Positions 53,307-62,089 of a stretch of 64,000 nt of DNA are shown here, one piece after another. The stretch comes from an uncultured Eubacteriales bacterium (GTDB lineage: Bacteria; Bacillota; Clostridia; Christensenellales; Aristaeellaceae), in assembly GCA_902796025.1 (NCBI GenBank), contig CADBNW010000110.1, positions 1-64,000 on the forward strand. Direction: 5' to 3'. A program made the translations under genes and the position numbers. The notes under the pieces were generated by a model. That model was not told the DNA's origin and made no database searches. It saw nothing but the letters and a program-made list of their open reading frames with translations. Numbering within the stretch: position 1 is the stretch's first letter; the number at the start of each line of letters is the position of its first letter.

Positions 53307-55241
53307 CTATCCCTCAAAGGCGCGCAGCCATACGCGCATTTCACCCGTACCCCGGTTGTTCCAGGCAAAGTAGGGAAGAAAGCGCGCGGTGATGTCTTCG
53401 TATACCGGCTCGTGATGGGAAGCGTACAATTCGTATTCGTCCCAGCCGCTTTCGCTTTGCCGCTTTGCGGGCGCCGAAAGGCACACAAGGGGCATGCCCT
53501 TGATGCTGGTTTCTTCATAAGTAAAGCAGGCAGCGGGGGACAGGCAAACGTTATTCAACAGGGCGCCGTTGTCCACTTCCTCAAGGCAGTAAACCACAGG
53601 GCCGCGCATCACGGCAAGCTGGCCGGCCGTCTGGCGAAGGCGCGGATGCGCGCGCACGACGCGGGCCGGCATGTGCAGATTATAGCGCACCTCGTCCCCG
53701 GCCTTCAGGCCTTCTATAAAGATGTAGCCGTCATCCATGGTGGTAACGACGTTTGCCCCGTTTACGGTAAGCTCATACGTGTCCACCCAGCCAGGCAGCC
53801 GCAGCGCAAGGCAGAAGCCCTCAAAGCACGCGTCAAGCTTTATGTGGATGTCGCCGTCCCAGGGGTAGCGGGTATCGCATTCCAGACAGAGCGCTCCGCC
53901 GTCCAGCTGGGTCGAAACCTTACAGGAGGTAAAGAGGTTCAGATACAGCGTATTTTGCTGGCTTGTGCAAACAGAGCCTGGCAGCGCCGCGATCATGCGC
54001 GCCAGATTTGGCGGACAGCAGGCGCAGCCAAACCAGGGCTGCCTTTCGGACTTGATATGAACAAAGCTCTGATTCTTCTGGCTGCGCTCGGGTACGCTCT
54101 CCAGGGGATTGACATAGAAGAAGCGGTTGCCCTCGAGGTTTACACCGCTGATGGTGCCGTTATACAGCACGGTATCGCAGATATCGCCGTATTCACCGTG
54201 GGGCTGCAAGCGCAGCATGCGCTGGGCAAAGAAGAACAGGGCGATGGACGCGCAGGTCTCGCCATAGACGAGGTCGTTTGGCAAATCGTAATCGAAGGTG
54301 AACGCTTCGCCAAAGGCGCTTTGCCCGACGGCTCCCGTGATGTACATTTGCCTGCGGGTGATGTTTTTCCACATGGCGATGCAGGCGTCCTTAAGGCTTT
54401 CGTCGCCGGTTTCCCGCGCAACGTCCGCCATGCCGCTAAGCAGATACAATTGGCGCACGGCGTGTCCCAGCGCGGCCTTTTGCTCGCGCACCGGGCTGCC
54501 CGCCTGATAGTAGCGGTTTTGCGAATAGACGCTGTGACCCCAGCCGGGCTCGCCGCCCCGCCGCCTTGCCTCTTCGTCGAAATAAGCGCCCTGCGCGCCT
54601 CTTTGCTCGATAAAGTAGCTGGCAAGCGCCAGATGCTTTTTGTCGTGCGTCACGCTGTAGAGCTTGACCAGCGCAAGCTCGATCTCCTCGTGCCCGGGAT
54701 AGCCCTTGAGCTTGCCTTCTTCGGGGCCAAAGGTCTGATCGATCAGGTCCACATACTTTAGCATCACGTCCAGAAAGGCGCGCTTGCCGGTAGCCTCGAA
54801 ATACGCGACCGCCGCCTCGATCAGATGTCCGGCGCAGTAGAGTTCGTGATTGTCCCTGAGGTTTGTAAATCTCTTGCTCAAGTCCGTAAGCTGGTAGTAG
54901 GTGTTCAGATACCCGTCCGGACACTGGGCCTTTTGCATGAGCGATACAGTGTAATCGATATTGGCTTCAAGCGTTTCATTTCTGTTCCACACAAGGCTGT
55001 AGCTTGCGGCCTCCATCCATTTGGCAAGGTCGCTGTCCTGAAACACGCAGCCGCCGTGTGGGGCTTCGATCTCGCCGATCACCGCGCGCAGGTTTCTTAT
55101 GCAGTAGCTGGGCGCAGCGTCGGGGACGCGGTCGTTCAGCGCTTCCCACTGAAACGGGATCATGCGGGAAGCGACCATATCCATCAGCTGGCGAAGAAAC
55201 GACGGTTGGATGCTGACGTCCTTGATGCTTACGGTATTCAT
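53307..55241 (-). CDS. GH127 beta-L-arabinofuranosidase
   Basis: A 644-residue enzyme of the HypBA1 type that removes beta-1,2-linked L-arabinofuranose. All active-site parts are present: acid/base Glu312 in GEAFTFDYDLPND, zinc ligands Glu328 and Cys330 in YGETCAS, and Cys408-Cys409 in CACCPPNLAR; spacing agrees with HypBA1 (Glu322, Glu338, Cys340, Cys417, Cys418). A C-terminal beta-sandwich follows. No signal peptide, so it acts inside the cell. AGGAGG precedes the ATG. It is the last gene of a six-gene operon, 24 bases after the YhhN gene. Confidence 0.9.
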   Translation of the reverse strand: MNTVSIKDVSIQPSFLRQLMDMVASRMIPFQWEALNDRVPDAAPSYCIRNLRAVIGEIEAPHGGCVFQDSDLAKWMEAASYSLVWNRNETLEANIDYTVSLMQKAQCPDGYLNTYYQLTDLSKRFTNLRDNHELYCAGHLIEAAVAYFEATGKRAFLDVMLKYVDLIDQTFGPEEGKLKGYPGHEEIELALVKLYSVTHDKKHLALASYFIEQRGAQGAYFDEEARRRGGEPGWGHSVYSQNRYYQAGSPVREQKAALGHAVRQLYLLSGMADVARETGDESLKDACIAMWKNITRRQMYITGAVGQSAFGEAFTFDYDLPNDLVYGETCASIALFFFAQRMLRLQPHGEYGDICDTVLYNGTISGVNLEGNRFFYVNPLESVPERSQKNQSFVHIKSERQPWFGCACCPPNLARMIAALPGSVCTSQQNTLYLNLFTSCKVSTQLDGGALCLECDTRYPWDGDIHIKLDACFEGFCLALRLPGWVDTYELTVNGANVVTTMDDGYIFIEGLKAGDEVRYNLHMPARVVRAHPRLRQTAGQLAVMRGPVVYCLEEVDNGALLNNVCLSPAACFTYEETSIKGMPLVCLSAPAKRQSESGWDEYELYASHHEPVYEDITARFLPYFAWNNRGTGEMRVWLRAFEG

Positions 55242-55265
55242 GAGGCTTCCTCCTGAAAGATTATT

Positions 55266-55892
55266 CTAAAGGCAAAACAGACTGCCGAGCGCAAACAGAT
55301 AAAGCGCAAGGTAATAGGGCACCATAACAGCCCATCCAAGGCTTGGGCCGCTGAGCCTTTTAAAGAGCCTAAGGCCCAATAATAGATCAGAGTTCATAAA
55401 CAAAAGCGCTCCCAGCGTGAAGATCCACCCGCTATTTACAGCGTAGGACACCATAAGGGAGATAAAGAAAACGTATGCGTAGATCATGCGGGAGGGGGCT
55501 TTTTCTCCCTCTTGCCGGACAAGCCGGATAAGGGTATACAGGATCAAAAGCGAAAGGCCAAGCATCCAAAAGCTTGGCAGCCACCCGGCATAAAAGCAAA
55601 ACGCGAGAATGAACATAAGGTGCGAAAGCGAAAACAGCAAAGCGCCCGGCAGAAAGGAAAACTCCAGCGCCCAATCCGCCGCGATGCACACAAAAAGCCC
55701 CGCGCAAAGCAGGGCACCGGGCAGGGAAAAGCCGCGCGCCGAAAGCAAGGCGTAAAGGCTCAGCGCCCAGCAGGCGGCAGAGGGCGCGCACTTATTCAGC
55801 GATTTTTTGCGGGGCGAAGCATCGACCCGCAAAAAGCGCCAGCAAAAGTACGCGCCAAAGACGAATACCAGGGCACTGAGCGCGTACGTCAC
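55266..55892 (-). CDS. YhhN family membrane protein (lysoplasmalogenase-like)
   Basis: A 208-residue protein with seven to eight hydrophobic segments. ADWALEF, SLSHLMFILAF, MNSDLLLGLR and the final PYYLALYLFALG match the usual pattern of YhhN proteins, some of which cleave lysoplasmalogens; anaerobic Clostridia often contain plasmalogens, which makes the role plausible. The start is GTG at 55892, overlapping the amidohydrolase stop (GTGA), with CGGAG upstream. Assignment rests on the membrane pattern and short motifs only. Confidence 0.65.
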   Translation of the reverse strand: MTYALSALVFVFGAYFCWRFLRVDASPRKKSLNKCAPSAACWALSLYALLSARGFSLPGALLCAGLFVCIAADWALEFSFLPGALLFSLSHLMFILAFCFYAGWLPSFWMLGLSLLILYTLIRLVRQEGEKAPSRMIYAYVFFISLMVSYAVNSGWIFTLGALLFMNSDLLLGLRLFKRLSGPSLGWAVMVPYYLALYLFALGSLFCL

Positions 55893-57028
55893 AGTACGTT
55901 TACTCCGTTTATGAAGACGTAGCGGTTTTGACAGCTGATCTCAAAGGGATCGCCCTCGCACACCACGATATCTGCGTCCTTTCCGGCCTCGAGCGAGCCC
56001 ACGCGGTCTTCGATACCGATGTGGCGGGCGGGATTGATGGTAATGGCCTTTAAAGCGTCAAAGGGCTTCATGCCGTTTTTGACGGCAAGTCCCGCGCAGA
56101 TGGGCAGATACTTCTGGGGGATCACGGGGGAGTCGGTGATGATGGACACGTGGCAGCCGGCGTTTGCCAGCGCGCCGGGGGTGATCCAGCTTTTGTCCTT
56201 CAATTCGAACTTGCTTGCGTGGCCAAGGGTCGGCCCGACAGCAAGCATGTAGCCTTCCTTAGCAAGCTGGTCCGCGATCAGATGTCCCTCGGTCACATGC
56301 TCAAGGGTGAGCTTTACGTTAAACTCCTTAGCGATGCGGATGGCGGTAAACAGATCGTCCGCCTGATGCGCGTGCGCCTTTAAGGGCAGCTCACCCTTTA
56401 CCACAGGCACCAGCACCATCAGCTTCATGTCAAAGGCGGGCTTTTTGGAGGGGTCATCCTTTGCCGCGTCCAGCTTGTCGGCGTATTCCCGCGCCTTGAA
56501 CAGCATTTCGCGCAGCTTTGCCGCGGTGCTCATGCGGCTGGAATTGCCCTTGTCCCTGTAGCAGCGCTTGGGGTTTTCGCCAAAGGCGCATTTCATGGCG
56601 GTCGGCTGCTTTACGACCATGTCGTCCACGCGGATGCCGACGGGCTTGATGGCGCAGAAGGTGCCACCCAGGACGTTTGCGCTGCCGGGGCCGACGTTCA
56701 GGGTGGTCACGCCCGCCTCGCGCGCCTCGCGCAGGGCATAGTCGCGGGGCTGGATGGCGTCTATGGCGCGCAGCTGGGGAGAAAGGATGTCGCCATATTC
56801 GTTGTAATCCTGTCCCTCGTAGCCGATGCCCCAGCCGTCAAGGCCGATGTGTCCGTGCGCCTCCACAAAGCCGGGATAGACATTAAGGCCGGTAAGGTCG
56901 ATCACTTCTTCGTTTTCGTAGCTGAGGTTTTTCTGTATGCAGGCGATTTTTCCGTCCTTTACCAAAATATCCGCAAGATAGGGGACGGGATTTACAGCGT
57001 CGTGGATCAGACCGTTTTTCAGCAGCAT
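55889..57028 (-). CDS. Amidohydrolase family protein
   Basis: A 379-residue metal-dependent hydrolase close to the imidazolonepropionase-like branch. It has YPGFVEAHGHIGLDGW (first metal histidines), a KAHAHQADD stretch, LEHVTEG, GPTLGHASK and IITDSPV with the catalytic Asp, then the composite sandwich ending ADIVVCEGDPF. Substrate unknown; many relatives sit beside Gfo/Idh oxidoreductases and peptidases. The gene lies between vanY (13 bases upstream) and yhhN (overlapping). Confidence 0.82.
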   Translation of the reverse strand: MLLKNGLIHDAVNPVPYLADILVKDGKIACIQKNLSYENEEVIDLTGLNVYPGFVEAHGHIGLDGWGIGYEGQDYNEYGDILSPQLRAIDAIQPRDYALREAREAGVTTLNVGPGSANVLGGTFCAIKPVGIRVDDMVVKQPTAMKCAFGENPKRCYRDKGNSSRMSTAAKLREMLFKAREYADKLDAAKDDPSKKPAFDMKLMVLVPVVKGELPLKAHAHQADDLFTAIRIAKEFNVKLTLEHVTEGHLIADQLAKEGYMLAVGPTLGHASKFELKDKSWITPGALANAGCHVSIITDSPVIPQKYLPICAGLAVKNGMKPFDALKAITINPARHIGIEDRVGSLEAGKDADIVVCEGDPFEISCQNRYVFINGVNVL

Positions 57029-57041
57029 AAGGTACCTCCGA

Positions 57042-57719
57042 TCATTTGAGATATTCTTCGAGTGTCAAATTGTTTTTATAGATCTCTGTTGCAGCGTCAA
57101 CGCCGACAAAGCGGTAATGCCAGGGCTCGTAGGAGATCCCGGTAACGGAAGCCTTGTCAGCAGGATAGCGCTGGATAAAGCCGTACTTGTGGGCGTTTTT
57201 GCGCAGCCACGCGTACTGCGGGGTGTTTTCAAAGCCGCCGGTGTTTTCGGCGGTGACGTCGAAGCAAAGCCCCGTCTGGTGCTCGCTGCAGCCGGGCTTT
57301 TGGGCGTAGCCCGGCTTGCTTTCGGCGTACACCTCCGCCTGGCGCTGGTAGGAACGGTAGCCGCTGGTGATGGTAAAGCCGTTTACGTTTTCGGCCTCCG
57401 CCGCGGCGAACATTTCCTGCGCGGCGAGGTAGGCAGAGTACGTCAGATAGATGTCGGCGCGGGAGAGCCTGAAGGAGTGGCGCATCTCGTACAGGTTTAC
57501 CAATTCGTCCGGCACGTAATCGGCGCTCAAGGGATTTTGCTCGTTTACGATCAGTATGCCGGACGCGCGCCTACGCTGCGCCGCGCCGTTTTTCTGCCCG
57601 AAATAATACCCCGCTCCAAAGGCCAAAATGGCGGCAAGCAAAAGGATCAGCAGGCGGGGCAGGGCGTCTTTTTGACGCCTTGCCCGCTTCTTTGGGTGAT
57701 GTACAGGCTTGTTTTGCAT
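57042..57719 (-). CDS. VanY-type D,D-carboxypeptidase
   Basis: A 225-residue membrane-anchored peptidase: basic N terminus, one helix (about 22-42), then a VanY/M15B domain. Zinc and substrate motifs are ITSGYRSYQRQAEVY, CSEHQTGLCFDV and SYEPWHYRFVG. It would trim the last D-Ala from peptidoglycan stem peptides outside the cell. I see no Shine-Dalgarno sequence before the ATG (the 17-base gap after the oxidoreductase gene is AT-rich), so translation may depend on the upstream gene. Resistance function is not implied. Confidence 0.87.
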   Translation of the reverse strand: MQNKPVHHPKKRARRQKDALPRLLILLLAAILAFGAGYYFGQKNGAAQRRRASGILIVNEQNPLSADYVPDELVNLYEMRHSFRLSRADIYLTYSAYLAAQEMFAAAEAENVNGFTITSGYRSYQRQAEVYAESKPGYAQKPGCSEHQTGLCFDVTAENTGGFENTPQYAWLRKNAHKYGFIQRYPADKASVTGISYEPWHYRFVGVDAATEIYKNNLTLEEYLK

Positions 57720-57736
57720 GTTGATTTATAAAGTAA

Positions 57737-58846
57737 TTATTCGTCCAGCGCGCCGATCAGGGGCGTTTTGATCATGGGCCTGTGGCGCTTGTACTTCGTG
57801 CTCATCTTGACCCAGCGGCCGGAGGCGGCGCTTCTTTCAAAGCCGGTCATGGCGTCAAGCACATGGAAGGTCTGCCGGTAGTCGGCTCTTGCCTCGCGGC
57901 CGGTGCGGATGGCTACCGCCATGTCGTCCAGTCCCAGCGCGCGGCTGTTTTGCTTGTAGTCAAACAGCAGGGGGATCTCCCTGATCTCGCCGTCCTCGGG
58001 CCTGAACAGCTTTACGGGGCCGCCAAAGCCGTTGGGGTCTGGCACAAAGAGCGTTCCGCGGCTTCCGTAGACCTCAAAGCGGGCCTGTGAGGGGTAGTAG
58101 ACGTCAAAGGTGGTAAACAGCGTTCCGATGGCGCCGGAATCGTATTTGATGGTGCCGGCTACGTAGGTGTTCACGTTTACGTCGATGGGCGTGCCCGCAA
58201 AGGGCTGCGAGGTGATCATGCGCTTTGCAAAGCTCTTTTTGCTGGCGCTCATGACGGAATGGATGCCGCCGCACAGGTTGATCAGCGCCGTAAGATAGTA
58301 CGGGCCCATATCGAACATGGGGCCGCCGCCATACTGATAATAGAAGTCGGGATCCGGATGCCAGGTCTCATGCCCGTGGCAGATCATAAAGGCCGCGCTG
58401 CCAACGATGTCGCCGATCCAGCCGTCGTCGATCAGCTTTCGGCAGGTCTGGATTCCGGCGCCCATAAAGGTATCCGGCGCGCCGCCAAGCATGAGGCCTT
58501 TTTCCTCGGCAAGCTTTACAAGCGCCTGTCCTTCCTCAAGGGAAGCGCCAAGCGGCTTTTCGCTGTAGACGTGCTTTCCGGCTTCAAGAGCCGCCTTGCT
58601 CACCTCAAAGTGCTCGTAGGGGCGGGTGAGGTTCAAAACAAGCTCAACCTCCGGGTCGTTGAAGGCGTCGTACATGGTTTCATAGAGCTTGGGCACATCG
58701 TATTTTTGCTGCGCCTGCTCAGCGCGCTCGCGCACCAGGTCGCAAACGCCGATGAGCTTTATGTCCTTAAAGGTTTTTGTGATGTTTTCAAGATAGATGC
58801 CGCTTATGCAGCCGACACCGATCATGGCAACGTTTACCGGCTTCAT
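57737..58846 (-). CDS. Gfo/Idh/MocA family oxidoreductase
   Basis: A 369-residue NAD(P)-dependent sugar or inositol oxidoreductase. Its Rossmann start is NVAMIGVGCISGIYLEN, the catalytic Lys is in VYSEKPLGASL, and the C-terminal sheet has GGGPMFDMGPYYLTAL with its usual Asp/Tyr-rich site. It follows the ThuA-like gene by 12 bases, a pairing common in sugar catabolism where ThuA/ThuB-type pairs turn disaccharides into keto forms. Confidence 0.9.
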   Translation of the reverse strand: MKPVNVAMIGVGCISGIYLENITKTFKDIKLIGVCDLVRERAEQAQQKYDVPKLYETMYDAFNDPEVELVLNLTRPYEHFEVSKAALEAGKHVYSEKPLGASLEEGQALVKLAEEKGLMLGGAPDTFMGAGIQTCRKLIDDGWIGDIVGSAAFMICHGHETWHPDPDFYYQYGGGPMFDMGPYYLTALINLCGGIHSVMSASKKSFAKRMITSQPFAGTPIDVNVNTYVAGTIKYDSGAIGTLFTTFDVYYPSQARFEVYGSRGTLFVPDPNGFGGPVKLFRPEDGEIREIPLLFDYKQNSRALGLDDMAVAIRTGREARADYRQTFHVLDAMTGFERSAASGRWVKMSTKYKRHRPMIKTPLIGALDE

Positions 58847-58858
58847 AGGACGCCTCCT

Positions 58859-59581
58859 TTAATACATTTTGGCGGTGTTTTCAAACCGCTCGGTCGTGAG
58901 CTTGTGGTCAAGCGCGTACTGCTTGCCCTCGCCTGCCCACACGAGACCGCGCTCCATGAGGATGGCGGCGTTGGGGGATTTGTCAAACACGTCGTCGTGA
59001 TGGCCAAGGGAGGTATAGAACACGCGCCCATTGCCCCAGAACTTCGTCCAGGCGACCGGCATGTCAACGGGCTTATTGGAAATGTGATAATAGGGAACAA
59101 CGGGAAAACGCGTGGTCGCAAGCACCTCGATGCAGGGATCCACGTGCAGATAATAGTGCTCGCTGCAAACCGGGAAATCCTCAAGTCCCTCCACTATGGG
59201 GCTGGAGCCGTGGCAGATGTTTACGGTATAGTTTACGCCGTCTCCGCCGGGATGGGAGATCCACTGGCCGCCGGTCATGAACTGCCACTCGGTATTTTCG
59301 CGGAAGCTGTCGCACATGCCTCCGTGGCAGCCCGCAAGTCCCACGCCGCTGCCCACGGCCTTGCAGATGTTTTTGCACTGCTCGCCGGTGATCTGGCCCA
59401 TCGTCCAGCAGGCGACGATAAGATCGAGCTTCATCAGGGCCTCGCCGTCCTCCGCAGCCTCGAGCTTGTCGTGAATGGTCACCTGATAACCGTGCTTTTC
59501 AAGCATCGCGGCAAAGCGTTTGCTGGTGAGCTGAGGCTCGTGTCCGCTCCAGCCGCCCTGAAAGATCCATGCGCTCTTCAT
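58859..59581 (-). CDS. ThuA domain protein
   Basis: A 240-residue class-I-glutamine-amidotransferase-like protein of the ThuA family. Features are WIFQGGWSGHEPQLT at the start, GVGLAGCHGGMCDSF where a nucleophile elbow would be, and FYTSLGHHDDVF near the end. Family members take part in converting or isomerising keto-sugars beside Gfo/Idh enzymes. GGGAGG precedes the ATG at 59581; the frame from 59614 includes that site. It is the first gene of the operon; a TATAAT is visible about 40 bases upstream with a poor -35. Confidence 0.83.
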   Translation of the reverse strand: MKSAWIFQGGWSGHEPQLTSKRFAAMLEKHGYQVTIHDKLEAAEDGEALMKLDLIVACWTMGQITGEQCKNICKAVGSGVGLAGCHGGMCDSFRENTEWQFMTGGQWISHPGGDGVNYTVNICHGSSPIVEGLEDFPVCSEHYYLHVDPCIEVLATTRFPVVPYYHISNKPVDMPVAWTKFWGNGRVFYTSLGHHDDVFDKSPNAAILMERGLVWAGEGKQYALDHKLTTERFENTAKMY

Positions 59582-59644
59582 TTGCTTTCCTCCCGTTTTT
59601 GTGATTTGCCGCATAAATTATAACACAAACCACAATGCATTGAT

Positions 59645-59684
59645 ATAGCCCATCAAAAAAATTTTTGCATTTGCCTGGGCAAAT
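59645..59684. promoter_or_regulatory. Inverted repeats in a divergent promoter region
   Basis: Between the ThuA-like and CLC genes lie TTGAT/ATCAA (seven-base gap) near 59639-59656 and the perfect inverted repeat ATTTGCC-TG-GGCAAAT at 59669-59684. The second has the look of a repressor site. No regulator gene is in the neighbourhood. Confidence 0.35.
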
Positions 59685-59772
59685 ATGATACACAAAAGCA
59701 AATATAGCGCGATAGAAAATTAACACGCGGGGTTATATGATAAAGTTTAATATAGGAAAAGGTGAGTATTAA

Positions 59773-61017
59773 ATGCGAAAGAGCTCTGCGGGCGTTTGGA
59801 ACGCCGCGCTTTGGACATTGCGTTGGCTGCTGATCGCGGCCATAGTCGGGGCTGTATGCGGCGCGGTGGGTACCGCGTTTCATTTTGCGCTTGATTGGGC
59901 TTCGGCGCAGTTTGCGGGGCGAAGCTGGCTTTTTTATGCGCTGCCCGCGGCGGGCCTTTTGATCGTACTTATGTATAAAGCGGCGCGCCTGCCCCTTTCA
60001 GTTGGCACAGACCGCGTATTTGAATCCGCCAGGGGCGAAAACAGCGTGCCCCTTGCGCTTGCCCCGCTCATTTTTGCAGGCACCTTCCTGACCCAGCTTT
60101 GCGGCGGCTCCGCCGGACGGGAGGGCGCGGCGCTTCAGATGGGCGGCAGTTTGGCCTGCGGCGTTGGAAGGCTGCTTCGACTTGACGATCGGCAAATGCG
60201 CGTCATCGAAATGTGCGGGATGAGCGCGCTGTTCAGCGCCCTTTTTGGTACGCCTGTGGCCGCGGCGTTTTTCGCAATAGAGGTCGTGGACGTTGGCAAA
60301 ATGCACTATAAGGCGCTGATGCCCTGCATGCTGTCTGCGATCACCGCTTCTGTGATCGGCGCTCTGATCGGCGTGGAGCCCACGCGCTTTGTTCTTGCTT
60401 CTATTCCGGAGCAAGGGGCTGTGACCCTTCTTAAGACCCTCGTCCTTTCCATTGCGTGCGGGCTGGTCGCTATTTTGTTTTGCAAGGTGATGCACCTTTC
60501 GCACGAGCTTGCGGGGCGCTATCTGAAAAACGAATTTGTACGGGTGCTTTGTGCAAGCGCGCTTGTCATAGCGCTTACGCTCCTTCTCGGCACGCGGGAT
60601 TACGACGGCGCGGGCATGGGCGTCATAAAGCGTATGCTCGCAGGGGAAACGCTGCCCGCGGGATGGATCGTAAAGCTTGCGCTTACGGCTATCACCCTGG
60701 CTGGCGGCTTCAAGGGCGGCGAGATCGTGCCTGCTTTCTTCGTGGGTGCGGCCTTTGGCGGTTTTGCGGGCGAGCTCATTGGCCTTGCGCCTGAGATCTC
60801 CTCCGCCATCGGCATGGTAAGCGTATTTTGCGGGGTGACGAACGCGCCAGTTGCAAGCGTGCTGATCGCCTCTGAGATGTTCGGCGGCCAGGGGCTTACG
60901 CTGTTTGCGCTGTCATCAGCGGTGAGTTTTCTGGTAAGCGGCAAATGCAGCCTGTATCATTCGCAAAAATTTCTGGAAAGCAAATATGAAGACCGCAGGG
61001 AGGAGGCGCAGCCATGA
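59773..61017 (+). CDS. CLC family anion channel/antiporter, possibly CLC-F-like
   Basis: A 414-residue CLC protein with about ten or more membrane helices. CGGSAGREGAALQMGG holds the gating Glu, GTPVAAAFFAIEVVDVG follows, and KGGEIVPAFFVGAAFG is the third anion-site motif. The chloride-site motif GSGIP is replaced by VGTDRVFE, and the inner proton glutamate of H+/Cl- exchangers is Val (AIEV). These differences, with GREGxAxQMG, recall fluoride-type CLC-F proteins or channels. AAAGGTGAG precedes the ATG. Its stop overlaps the mrpE-like start (ATGA), so it heads the antiporter operon. Confidence 0.8.
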   Translation: MRKSSAGVWNAALWTLRWLLIAAIVGAVCGAVGTAFHFALDWASAQFAGRSWLFYALPAAGLLIVLMYKAARLPLSVGTDRVFESARGENSVPLALAPLIFAGTFLTQLCGGSAGREGAALQMGGSLACGVGRLLRLDDRQMRVIEMCGMSALFSALFGTPVAAAFFAIEVVDVGKMHYKALMPCMLSAITASVIGALIGVEPTRFVLASIPEQGAVTLLKTLVLSIACGLVAILFCKVMHLSHELAGRYLKNEFVRVLCASALVIALTLLLGTRDYDGAGMGVIKRMLAGETLPAGWIVKLALTAITLAGGFKGGEIVPAFFVGAAFGGFAGELIGLAPEISSAIGMVSVFCGVTNAPVASVLIASEMFGGQGLTLFALSSAVSFLVSGKCSLYHSQKFLESKYEDRREEAQP

Positions 61018-61487
61018 TTGCGATGCTCTTTGGATTCTGGCTGGCCCTAAACGGAAGGATCGCCGCGGATACCCTTTTGACCGGCCTTATCGTAACTGTA
61101 CTGCTGCTTGCAGCCGCCTACTTTTTTGGCGGGTGGAGCTTTAAAAAGGAGCTTACGATCTACAAGCTGATCCCGCAGGGGGCGCTGTATTTTGCGCTAT
61201 TGATGAAGGAGATCTTTTTTGCAAACCTGCAGGTCATACGGCTTATATTTACAAGGCGCGAAGCACCCTGCGTTAGAAACTATATATCGAAGCTGAAAAG
61301 CAAGACCGCCCGGGTAGTGCTTGCAAATTCCATTACCCTTACCCCGGGCACCGTCACGGTGCAGCTGGTGGACAACGTGCTTACCGTGCATTGCCTGACG
61401 CAGGAAATGGCAGACGCGCTCAGCGACAGCGTCTTTGAAAAACGGCTTCTTGAAATGGAGGACAGGGTTTATGGAAAGCATGTATGA
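61014..61487 (+). CDS. Mrp/Mbh antiporter subunit MrpE-like
   Basis: A 157-residue subunit of Mrp-type cation/proton antiporters (equal to MbhA in membrane hydrogenases). Two N-terminal helices, then KLIPQGALYFALLMKEI and the soluble end ANSITLTPGTVTVQLVDN, which is highly typical of MrpE. It begins inside the CLC stop codon (ATGA) and overlaps the next gene by 17 bases. Confidence 0.9.
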   Translation: MIAMLFGFWLALNGRIAADTLLTGLIVTVLLLAAAYFFGGWSFKKELTIYKLIPQGALYFALLMKEIFFANLQVIRLIFTRREAPCVRNYISKLKSKTARVVLANSITLTPGTVTVQLVDNVLTVHCLTQEMADALSDSVFEKRLLEMEDRVYGKHV

Positions 61488-61773
61488 CGCGGTGATGACC
61501 GTGTTTTTGATCCTCGTGTCCCTGGGACTTTTTGCCTGCCTGTACCGAAGCGTAAAGGGGCCAACGACCGCGGACAGGATCATCTCCATCAACATGACGG
61601 GCACAGCGGTGATCAGCATCATCCTGCTGCTTGGCTTTTTGCTTGGCGAAGCGTATCTTGCGGACGTTGCGCTGGTGTATGCCCTGATCAGCTTCCTGGC
61701 TGTAGTGCTTTTGGTCAGGATCTTTGTGGCGCTGAACCGCAGGCGCGGCGGGGAGGACGGAAACGATGCTTGA
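61471..61773 (+). CDS. Mrp/Mbh antiporter subunit MrpF-like
   Basis: A 100-residue, three-helix subunit (MbhB equivalent). KGPTTADRIISINMTGT is the conserved loop and LADVALVYALISFLAVVLL the last helix region typical of MrpF. The ATG at 61471 has GGAGGACAGGG upstream within mrpE; the longer frame from 61435 lacks a site. It overlaps the next gene by eight bases. Confidence 0.9.
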   Translation: MESMYDAVMTVFLILVSLGLFACLYRSVKGPTTADRIISINMTGTAVISIILLLGFLLGEAYLADVALVYALISFLAVVLLVRIFVALNRRRGGEDGNDA

Positions 61774-62089
61774 GTGGCTGCGCTTTATCCTGTTTACGGT
61801 TTTGCTCGCCCTTGGCGCGATGTTTATGCTAAACGCTGTCATTGGCGTGAACCGCTTTGGCTTTTCATTAAACCGCCTGCACGCGGCATCCATCGGGGAC
61901 ACGATGGGCATCCTCTGCGTGGTGCTGGCGTGCGTGGTGAAGGCCGGATTTTCCGTCGTGTCGTTAAAATGCCTTATGGTGTATCTGTTTATGCTGCTAA
62001 CCTGTCCGATGAGCGGGCACCTGATCAGCCTTTTGATCTATCGCACAGACAGGAATGTAAGCTCGGAGGCCAAAAAATGGAAGCAGTAA
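61766..62089 (+). CDS. Mrp/Mbh antiporter subunit MrpG-like
   Basis: A 107-residue, three-helix subunit (MbhC equivalent). It has VIGVNRFGFSLNRLHAASIG and TMGILCVVLA, followed by a C-terminal ISLLIYRTDRN tail, as in MrpG. It starts within the mrpF end and itself overlaps the next start by 13 bases. Confidence 0.88.
   Translation: MLEWLRFILFTVLLALGAMFMLNAVIGVNRFGFSLNRLHAASIGDTMGILCVVLACVVKAGFSVVSLKCLMVYLFMLLTCPMSGHLISLLIYRTDRNVSSEAKKWKQ

Noticed and set aside
57042..57719. VanY homologue as a glycopeptide-resistance gene
   Set aside because: No vanH/A/X/R/S genes are nearby; it sits in a metabolic operon, so an ordinary wall-trimming role is more likely.
59582..59772. Possible fluoride riboswitch before the CLC gene
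   Set aside because: I looked for the conserved GATGG and CCGCC-type pseudoknot segments expected of that RNA and did not find them.
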